A program made the translations under genes and the position numbers. DNA of 8,412 nt from an uncultured Collinsella sp. (GTDB lineage Bacteria > Actinomycetota > Coriobacteriia > Coriobacteriales > Coriobacteriaceae), in NCBI GenBank assembly GCA_958447445.1, contig CAUDAE010000087.1, positions 1-8,412 of the forward strand, in the 5' to 3' direction. Numbering within the stretch: position 1 is the stretch's first letter; each line of letters opens with the position of its first letter. This document shows positions 1 through 4,772 of this stretch, piece after piece. The notes beneath the pieces were generated by a model, which was not told the DNA's origin, searched no databases, and worked only from the letters and a program-made list of their open reading frames with translations.

Positions 1-12
1 ATTCGATATATA

Positions 13-18
13 AAGGAG
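13..18 (+). promoter_or_regulatory. Ribosome binding site of prs
   Basis: AAGGAG lies 7 nt before the ATG at 26 and fixes that start over the internal Met at residue 12. Only 25 bp of upstream sequence is present, so a promoter cannot be judged. Confidence 0.8.
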
Positions 19-25
19 AAGGGTA

Positions 26-1012
26 ATGCCGATTAATGATCCCGAGAAGTCGGAGAATATGCGCAAGTCCATCCGCGTGTATTCCGGTTCCTCCAACCGT
101 CCCCTCGCTCAGAAGATTGCTGAGTACCTTGGGGTCGAGCTTTCGGGCCTTACGCTAAAGCAGTTCGCCAATGGTGAGATTTACGCCCGCTACGACGAGA
201 CCGTCCGCGGCGCCGACGTCTTCCTGATTCAGTCCGTGGCCGGCGGCAACGTCAACGACATGCTCATGGAGCTGCTCATCGCCACCGACGCTGCCAAGCG
301 CGCATCCGCCCGCTCCATCACCGCCGTTATCACCCACTACGGCTATGCCCGCCAGGACCGCAAGGCCGGCCCGCGCGAGCCCATCACCGCCCGCCTCGTC
401 GCCAACCTGCTCGAGCGCGCCGGCGTCAATCGCATCATCACCCTCGACCTGCACCAGGGCCAGATCCAGGGCTTCTTTGATATCCCGGTTAACCACCTGT
501 CCGCGCTGCCGCTGTTTGGCCAGTACTACAACGACATGCACTTCGACACCGACAACCTGGTTGTCGTCTCCCCCGACGTGGGCCGCGCCAAGGCCGCCAA
601 GAAGCTGTCCGACATGCTCGGCTGCGACCTGGCCATCGCCCACAAGGGCCGTCCGCGCCACAACGCCGCCGAGGTCATGGGCATCATCGGTGACATCAAG
701 GGCAAGACCTGCATCATCAACGACGACATGATCGACACCGCTGGCACCCTGTGCGCCAACGTCAAGGAGCTCAAGGCTATGGGCGCTGGCGACATCTACG
801 TCTGCGCCACCCACGGCATCTTCTCCGGTCCGGCCATCGAGCGTCTGAACGACGCCCCAATCGTCGAGTGCCTCGTCACCGACGCCATTCCCGTCGAGAT
901 CGGCGGCAAGATCAAGACCATCTCGGTCGCCGAGGAGTTCGCTCAGGCCATCTCCGCCGTTTACCACGAGGAGCCCGTCTCCACGCTCGTCGGCGGCGAT
1001 TTCGCGCTGTAG
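26..1012 (+). CDS. prs: Ribose-phosphate pyrophosphokinase (PRPP synthetase)
   Basis: This enzyme transfers pyrophosphate from ATP to ribose 5-phosphate to make PRPP in the cytosol, feeding purine, pyrimidine, NAD, histidine and tryptophan synthesis. The 328-aa length fits class I bacterial Prs with a short N-terminal extension. Visible motifs are the flexible-loop sequence YARQDRK (residues 107-113), the PRPP synthetase signature starting DLHQGQIQGFFDIP (141-154), and the ribose-phosphate binding loop DDMIDTAGT (233-241). The start at 26 is supported by AAGGAG at 13-18. An internal Met at residue 12 precedes the conserved core (RKSIRVYSGSSN) and is a less likely alternative. Two signature positions are unusual: Gln144, where Ala, Ser or Thr is common, and Asn156, where most homologues have Asp (PVDHL). 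The gene is followed by an intrinsic terminator. In related bacteria prs often sits near glmU and pth, and pth is found downstream here beyond an inserted island. Confidence 0.97.
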   Translation: MPINDPEKSENMRKSIRVYSGSSNRPLAQKIAEYLGVELSGLTLKQFANGEIYARYDETVRGADVFLIQSVAGGNVNDMLMELLIATDAAKRASARSITAVITHYGYARQDRKAGPREPITARLVANLLERAGVNRIITLDLHQGQIQGFFDIPVNHLSALPLFGQYYNDMHFDTDNLVVVSPDVGRAKAAKKLSDMLGCDLAIAHKGRPRHNAAEVMGIIGDIKGKTCIINDDMIDTAGTLCANVKELKAMGAGDIYVCATHGIFSGPAIERLNDAPIVECLVTDAIPVEIGGKIKTISVAEEFAQAISAVYHEEPVSTLVGGDFAL

Positions 1013-1040
1013 CCTGCCGCGCATCATCTTTGATGCTTTT

Positions 1041-1072
1041 AAAGGGTCGGAAGCGAGCTTCCGACCCTTTTT
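1041..1072 (+). terminator. Rho-independent terminator of prs
   Basis: A perfect 13-bp stem (AAAGGGTCGGAAG at 1041-1053 with CTTCCGACCCTTT at 1058-1070) closes on the tetraloop CGAG and runs into TTTTT. It lies 29 bp after the prs stop. The A-rich left arm means it could also act, more weakly, on transcription coming from the right. Confidence 0.93.
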
Positions 1073-1093
1073 CTATCCCTCGCCAACCTTCCC

Positions 1094-1295
1094 TGGACAA
1101 TTAGTTCAGATACGTATTTTTTTAAAGCTCCAAAGGACCGTTCGGAGCCTTCTGAGCTCCCCAGCGGATGCCATGCCGTCCAAATCTCATCGTTCTCGAG
1201 TACAACCGCTGCATATTTACCCTCAAATCGCCCTCAAGGGCCTTAGGCACGCCTCGAACGCCCGCCGCCTTATACGTATCTGAATTAACCGTCCA
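1094..1295. repeat. MITE-like element 1 (202 bp, imperfect terminal inverted repeats)
   Basis: The left end (1094-1117) and right end (1272-1295) are inverted copies matching at 21 of 24 positions. Both have the 8-bp palindrome ATACGTAT at their inner edge. The interior (1118-1271) shows short hairpin-prone GGAGC/GCTCC segments near 1127-1160 but no obvious similarity to the interior of element 2. A minus-strand reading frame stays open through the right terminal repeat and the interior to a stop at 1122, but it has no ribosome binding site and is not called as a gene. The element begins 22 bp after the prs terminator. Confidence 0.75.
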
Positions 1296-1449
1296 GTAGC
1301 TATCGTCAACCTTCGCGGCAGAGCTCAATTTCCTGCAATCCCCTCAACCGATTTCATAACACCCAGCCGTTCATGGCGCGCAGCGCCCCGCTGAGCGAAA
1401 AGAACGGTATGGGGGTCGCATTCTGCCGCCAACTTAGTACGTTATAGCT

Positions 1450-2577
1450 ATGACGACCGTGTTTTCACATTTCTCCGCCCTCCGCGCAATTCGTCGCGCA
1501 CGACGGGCGTACTCTGCCCTACCCTGGGACTCCGTTGATAGTGAACAGCAAGCACAGGCCTTGGCTAGCTGCATTCCCAATAATGACGCGATAGACTTTG
1601 GCGCACTTTCGATACTCGATGCCTGGAATGAAGATGATTCCGAACTACTCGATCTTCTCGTTTCAGACGAAGACAACAGACGCCCCGACAAGCGGCTTCT
1701 TCAGCATATTCTCACCGCTCCGCTTCCTGAAGGTGCAATTATGCACGTCGAGGCCGACATCTACGCAACGTCTCCTGCCGTGACAGCCATGCTTTGTTCC
1801 AAAAATGAATCAGTCGCCAAAACCTTGATGCTTCTCATGGAACTGCTCGGAACCTACTCCCTTCCTCCCGGGGCAACATACCCCATTGCCCATGACGACA
1901 TCTGGCCCAAGGGCGATGGCTGCGCAGCGACGGGCGATCTTGATTGCTTGGGCAACCAGTCGGTGGTCGAGCAACAGAACGAAACCCGCTATGAACAGGC
2001 ACACTACAAATGCGAGCCCGCCACAACTATCGAAGAGCTTGAGGCGGTTGCACGCTTCGCCAAAAGTAGCTCATACACATCGTTTCGCACGGCAGTCAAA
2101 CTTGCCCGACCCGGATCTGCATCCCCAGCCGAATCCCTAATGTTTGCCGTTCTCGGAGCGCCCATGCGCTTTGGAGGATTCGGATGTTGCAGTCTGCCCA
2201 TGGGAGGCCTGCTACTCAACTATCGAATCGACTTCGACACTCTTGCGGTCAACATGTCCTCGGGCATCCCCTATGCCATCTGCGACCTATATTGCCCGGC
2301 AGCCGGAGTCGACAACGAATACAACGGAATTGGGCATGAGCTTCAAAACGCTCGCATCCACGATGGCAATCGAAATAATGGCCTCAAGGCAATGGGCATC
2401 CACGTCCTGGTTATCAATCGCGACCAAATGAAAGACCTTGTTGCACTCGAAGCCTTCGCCCAAACGATGCATCGACTCGCGGGAGTCCGATTCCGATACC
2501 GTATCAAGGGCTATCGCAAGCGTCAGGCCGCTTGGCTCAACGCTCTGCGGGCCGGAATCGGCCTTGCGCCGGTCTAA
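1450..2577 (+). CDS. Divergent Vsr/DUF559-like orphan endonuclease-fold protein (function unproven)
   Basis: A 375-aa soluble protein with no signal peptide or membrane segment. The layout matches, from memory, a family of orphan proteins expanded in Coriobacteriia: an Arg-rich N-terminus (RAIRRARRAY, 12-21), a middle part with SPA..AMLC (108-116) and LMELLGTYSLP (129-139), then SPAESLMFAVLGAPMRFGG (225-243), a YRID strand (258-261) and a C-terminal nuclease-like core. That core reads CDLYCPAAG (278-286), NEYNG..H (289-296), HDGNRNNGLKAMGIHVLVIN (304-323). In relatives it resembles DLYWP...EYDG..H...D..R...L...G, as in very-short-patch-repair/DUF559 nucleases. Here Asp of EYDG is Asn292, so catalysis may be lost. 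The start at 1450 is the first ATG after an in-frame TAG at 1435, but it lacks a clear Shine-Dalgarno. Codons are AT-richer than the neighbours. No terminator follows. It could be a defence or mobility factor; neither is shown. Confidence 0.6.
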   Translation: MTTVFSHFSALRAIRRARRAYSALPWDSVDSEQQAQALASCIPNNDAIDFGALSILDAWNEDDSELLDLLVSDEDNRRPDKRLLQHILTAPLPEGAIMHVEADIYATSPAVTAMLCSKNESVAKTLMLLMELLGTYSLPPGATYPIAHDDIWPKGDGCAATGDLDCLGNQSVVEQQNETRYEQAHYKCEPATTIEELEAVARFAKSSSYTSFRTAVKLARPGSASPAESLMFAVLGAPMRFGGFGCCSLPMGGLLLNYRIDFDTLAVNMSSGIPYAICDLYCPAAGVDNEYNGIGHELQNARIHDGNRNNGLKAMGIHVLVINRDQMKDLVALEAFAQTMHRLAGVRFRYRIKGYRKRQAAWLNALRAGIGLAPV

Positions 2578-2610
2578 ACGGCGAATCACCCGCGCGCCGC
2601 CGAACAGGAC

Positions 2611-2814
2611 TGGACAGTTAGTTCAGATACGTATAGATGAACACATTGAATTAGGCTGTTTTGCAGCTATCTCTATACCATTCGCCCTATTTGAAGGCAG
2701 GGTAGACTTCAAAACAGCGCCATATGGACTAACTAAAGCTCCGAAACAACGTATCGGCATTGAATTGAGCACTTCGAGTCCTCAGAACTTATACGTATCT
2801 GAACTAACTGTCCA
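2611..2814. repeat. MITE-like element 2 (204 bp, perfect terminal inverted repeats)
   Basis: The left end (2611-2635) and right end (2790-2814) are perfect 25-bp inverted copies, beginning TGGACAGTTAGTTCAG and including the palindrome ATACGTAT. The interior is clearly AT-richer than the surrounding genes. It contains an inverted pair GCTGTTTTG (2655-2663) / CAAAACAGC (2710-2718) and a direct repeat CATTGAATT (2644-2652 and 2758-2766). No gene-sized frame is present. It starts 33 bp after the stop of the 375-aa gene and shares its ends, not its interior, with element 1. Transcribed RNA would fold into a long stem. Confidence 0.8.
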
Positions 2815-2869
2815 CCTCTGATTTCGACGGCCGTCCAAACGCCCCTAAACGCCCTCAATTACCCTCCAT

Positions 2870-2898
2870 TTGACAGCGGCAACAGGGTCGCTCACCAT
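2870..2898 (+). promoter_or_regulatory. Candidate sigma-70-type promoter of pth
   Basis: A consensus -35 TTGACA (2870-2875) is followed at 17 bp by CACCAT (2893-2898), a weak -10 that keeps the key A and T positions. It sits 31 bp before the pth start and just right of the inserted island. This would let pth be expressed independently of prs. Confidence 0.45.
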
Positions 2899-2917
2899 AG
2901 CAGGCGACAAATCAACG

Positions 2918-2922
2918 AAAGG
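2918..2922 (+). promoter_or_regulatory. Ribosome binding site that decides the pth start
   Basis: AAAGG has a 6-nt spacer to the ATG at 2929 but no spacer to the ATG at 2923. It therefore favours the shorter N-terminus. Confidence 0.6.
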
Positions 2923-2928
2923 ATGAAC

Positions 2929-3558
2929 ATGGCAGCTGCACAGCCGCTTAAGATTCGCATGGTTGCCGGGCTTGGCAACCCTGGCGAGGAATATGCCGAG
3001 ACCCGCCACAACGCCGGCTTTAAGGCGATCGACGAGCTGGCCCGTCAGGCCGGCGTCACGTACTGGAAAAACCAGGCCGGCGCCGAGGTCGCGCTCATCA
3101 ACATCAACGATCCCGAGGAAGAGGGCGGTAAGCGCCAGATTGTACTGGTCAAGCCGCAGTCGTATATGAATACCTCGGGTGGCCCCATCTCCAAGCTCTG
3201 CCGCGAGTACAAGATCAAGGCCGAGGAGCTGCTCGTAATCCACGACGAGCTCGATATTCCCGCCGGCGACGTCCGCGTTAAGGTGGGCGGCGGCCACGCC
3301 GGTCACAACGGCCTGCGCTCCATCATCGACAAGATGGGCAGCCGCGACTTCAGCCGCATCCGCACCGGCATCGGCAACCCTCCCGGCAAGATGGCCGTCG
3401 CCGACTACGTTCTTAAGCAGCTGCGCGCCCGCGAGGCCGAGGATTTCCAGGACACCTGCGCCCGCGCGGCCGACGCCGCCGGCCTGGCGATCGTGCACGG
3501 CGTGGTCTATGCCCGCGACCACGTCAACGGTGCCGCCTCCGCCAACGGCAAGCACTAA
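2929..3558 (+). CDS. pth: Peptidyl-tRNA hydrolase
   Basis: Pth cleaves the ester bond of peptidyl-tRNAs dropped from stalled ribosomes, recycling tRNA; it is essential in most bacteria. With the start at 2929 it is 209 aa, slightly longer than usual because of a short N-terminal extension and a Gly/Ala/Asn tail. The catalytic set of the family is intact: Asn17 in GLGNPG, catalytic His27 in ETRHNAGF, Asn81 in YMNTSGGP, Asp106 in HDELD and Asn127 in GHNGLRS, corresponding to E. coli Asn10, His20, Asn68, Asp93 and Asn114. A longer start at 2923 (MNMAAA) is possible, but the Shine-Dalgarno AAAGG (2918-2922) directly abuts it. The same site lies 6 nt before the ATG at 2929, so 2929 is preferred. 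The stop codon falls in the left arm of a downstream hairpin. Confidence 0.96.
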   Translation: MAAAQPLKIRMVAGLGNPGEEYAETRHNAGFKAIDELARQAGVTYWKNQAGAEVALININDPEEEGGKRQIVLVKPQSYMNTSGGPISKLCREYKIKAEELLVIHDELDIPAGDVRVKVGGGHAGHNGLRSIIDKMGSRDFSRIRTGIGNPPGKMAVADYVLKQLRAREAEDFQDTCARAADAAGLAIVHGVVYARDHVNGAASANGKH

Positions 3559-3598
3559 AACCTACCATTTAGGGACAGGTTTATTTTGGCAGGTTTTA
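3556..3598. repeat. REP-like hairpin with GGGACAGG core, overlapping the pth stop codon
   Basis: TAAAACCTACCA (3556-3567) pairs with TGGCAGGTTTTA (3587-3598) with one mismatch, enclosing a loop that contains GGGACAGG (3572-3579). The first three bases are the pth stop codon. The GGGACAG core recurs in the hairpin at 6254-6288, suggesting a dispersed family of small palindromes. Confidence 0.6.
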
Positions 3599-3742
3599 TA
3601 TGCGGAAACGCCGCGGATGCCGCGTCACAATAAACCCTGTGCCGCCATACATATGCAACGCTCCAAAGGGGGCCGGCCTCACCGAAGCGCGAGGCCGGCC
3701 CCCTTTGCCGTTTTACCTGATAAAACCGACCAAAATAAACCT
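3577..3742. repeat. Inverted repeat pair flanking the pth terminator
   Basis: The segment 3577-3598 (AGGTTTATTTTGG...TTTTA) recurs inverted at 3721-3742 with 20 of 22 matches. Between the arms lie a degenerate copy of the same motif (ATAAACCCTG at 3630-3639, again at 3768-3777) and the strong stem at 3665-3706. A smaller hairpin CTTTGG-TAGG-CCAAAG follows at 3749-3764. The arrangement looks like a pair of head-to-head repeat units. Confidence 0.65.
3665..3714 (+). terminator. Strong GC-rich terminator-type hairpin after pth
   Basis: AAAGGGGGCCGGCCTC (3665-3680) pairs perfectly over 16 bp with 3691-3706 around a 10-nt loop. It is followed by TTTGCCGTTTT, a broken T-tract. It is placed to end pth transcription about 107 bp after the stop. 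With A residues on the left arm it could work in both directions, but nothing visible is transcribed towards it from the right. Confidence 0.8.
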
Positions 3743-3821
3743 CTCCCCCTTTGGTAGGCCAAAGTGGATAAACCCTGCTCCCAACAGCCGAAGACACACG
3801 TAAGTGACATGTCCATGAGGG

Positions 3822-3827
3822 TATAAT
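3822..3827 (+). promoter_or_regulatory. -10 box of the nfnAB promoter
   Basis: A perfect TATAAT lies 105 bp before the nfnA start. No recognisable -35 is found at 16-18 bp spacing. The perfect 8-bp palindrome GACATGTC (3806-3813) lies in the spacer region and could be an operator or activator site. Initiation near 3833 is expected, giving a leader of about 100 nt. Confidence 0.55.
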
Positions 3828-3831
3828 TTGC

Positions 3832-3870
3832 ACCGTATGTCTGCACAACGCCTGTGCGCGTACGGTTTTA
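3832..3870 (+). promoter_or_regulatory. Structured 5' leader of nfnA (possible attenuator)
   Basis: ACCGTA (3832-3837) pairs with TACGGT (3861-3866), and within it GCACA (3843-3847) pairs with TGTGC (3854-3858). The outer stem is followed directly by TTTTATT. The fold starts at the expected transcription start. A second small hairpin, CCGTG-GAGG-CACGG (3890-3903), lies between it and the nfnA ribosome binding site AGAGGGG (3922-3928). The hairpin plus T-run resembles an imperfect attenuator. I do not recognise a known riboswitch class. Confidence 0.3.
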
Positions 3871-3932
3871 TTCGGGCTACCGTCCATTTCCGTGGAGGCA
3901 CGGTTCGGCGGCCCTAACAAGAGAGGGGTTCT

Positions 3933-4772
3933 ATGTATAAGATCCTGGAGAAGACGCAGTTCTCGGAGAAGGTGTTCAAGTTCCGCATCGAGGCGCCTGC
4001 AATCGCCAAGCATGCGCACGCTGGACAGTTCCTCATGGTTCGCGCCAACGAGACGGGCGAGCGCGTCCCGTTTACCCTGGCCGGCTGGAACGGTGACGAG
4101 GGCTGGGTCGAGTTCATCTTCATGGTGATCGGCAAGACCACCGAGATGCTTTCCACCTACGAGGCCGGCGAGTCGCTGCGCGACGTCGTGGGCCCGCTGG
4201 GCGTTCCCACCGAGATGGCTGAGGGCCCCTGCGCCGTCATTGGCGGCGGCGTCGGCCTGGCAATTGCCTTCCCGGTCGCCAAGCACCTGGTCGAGACCGG
4301 CCACGAGGTGCACGCCATCATGGGCGCCCGCACCAAGGACCTCCTGCTTATGGAGGACCAGTTCCGCGAGCTCCTCGACGAGGACCACATCCACATCACC
4401 ACTGACGACGGCTCCTACGGCGAGCAGGGCGTTGTCACCGCTCCGCTGGAGCGCCTGCTGCAGGACAAGGCCGTGAGCCAGGTCTTCTGCGTCGGCCCCG
4501 TTCCGATGATGAAGTTCTCGACCCTCACCGCCCAGAAGTACGACACCCCCATCACCGCGTCCCTCAACCCCATCATGGTTGACGGCACCGGCATGTGCGG
4601 CTGCTGCCGCGTCGAGGTGGGCGGCGTGACCAAGTTCGCTTGCGTCGACGGCCCCGACTTCGATGCCACCCTGGTCGACTGGGATGACCTTCGTGCCCGC
4701 CAGGCCGCTTACCGTTCCGAAGAGGGCGAGTCCCTCAAGGCCTATGAGGAAAAGAGCTGCGCATGCCACTAG
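3933..4772 (+). CDS. nfnA: NfnA-type FAD/NAD-binding, [2Fe-2S] oxidoreductase subunit (sulfide dehydrogenase beta-like)
   Basis: This 279-aa protein belongs to the ferredoxin-NADP reductase superfamily, in the branch with PyrK and sulfide/dihydroorotate dehydrogenase-like subunits. Visible parts are the FAD-binding RVPFTL motif (44-49), the nucleotide-binding loop VIGGGVGLA (102-110), CVGPVPMM (186-193), and an iron-sulfur motif DGTGMCGCC (217-225) completed by ACVDGP (236-241). In characterised NfnA this last region holds a [2Fe-2S] cluster. Paired with the next gene, it should form an NfnAB complex that couples NADH and reduced ferredoxin to NADP+ reduction by electron bifurcation, a central redox valve in anaerobes. 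Odd points are an extra Cys at 224 and a C-terminal SCACH tail with two more cysteines. The ribosome binding site AGAGGGG precedes the start, and the last 10 bp overlap nfnB, implying translational coupling. A PyrK or generic sulfide dehydrogenase role is less likely because no pyrD is adjacent. Confidence 0.85.
   Translation: MYKILEKTQFSEKVFKFRIEAPAIAKHAHAGQFLMVRANETGERVPFTLAGWNGDEGWVEFIFMVIGKTTEMLSTYEAGESLRDVVGPLGVPTEMAEGPCAVIGGGVGLAIAFPVAKHLVETGHEVHAIMGARTKDLLLMEDQFRELLDEDHIHITTDDGSYGEQGVVTAPLERLLQDKAVSQVFCVGPVPMMKFSTLTAQKYDTPITASLNPIMVDGTGMCGCCRVEVGGVTKFACVDGPDFDATLVDWDDLRARQAAYRSEEGESLKAYEEKSCACH

Larger units (their letters stand above)
1094..2814. mobile_element. Putative composite cassette bounded by inverted repeats, carrying one cargo gene
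   Basis: The block starts with the 24-bp repeat beginning TGGACAATTAGTTCAG (1094-1117) and ends with an inverted, near-identical copy (2791-2814). Each end is itself a complete 202-204-bp element with its own two inverted ends, and the single 375-aa gene lies between them. The block separates prs from pth, and its cargo gene is visibly AT-richer than both neighbours. No transposase or integrase is encoded, and I see no convincing target-site duplication (left flank ...CCTTCCC, right flank CCTCTG...). Mobility would therefore depend on an enzyme supplied elsewhere. That this is one mobile unit rather than two independent small insertions beside a gene is inference. Confidence 0.4.

Noticed and set aside
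155..1027. 290-aa minus-strand open frame opposite prs
   Set aside because: Antisense shadow of prs, rich in Gly, Val, Ala and Asp, with no motif; prs is unmistakable on the other strand.
1122..1328. 68-aa minus-strand small gene inside element 1
   Set aside because: No ribosome binding site or promoter was seen, it runs through a terminal repeat, and element 2 has a stop just after the same repeat in the same phase. It is kept as an observation only.
3832..3932. Known riboswitch upstream of nfnA
   Set aside because: The leader is only about 100 nt and shows simple hairpins; I could not match it to a conserved riboswitch core.
3555..4769. 404-aa minus-strand open frame opposite nfnA
   Set aside because: It is antisense to nfnA, low-complexity (Gly/Ala/Val/Leu/Asp-rich), lacks a recognisable domain, and arises from GC-rich codon bias of the real gene.
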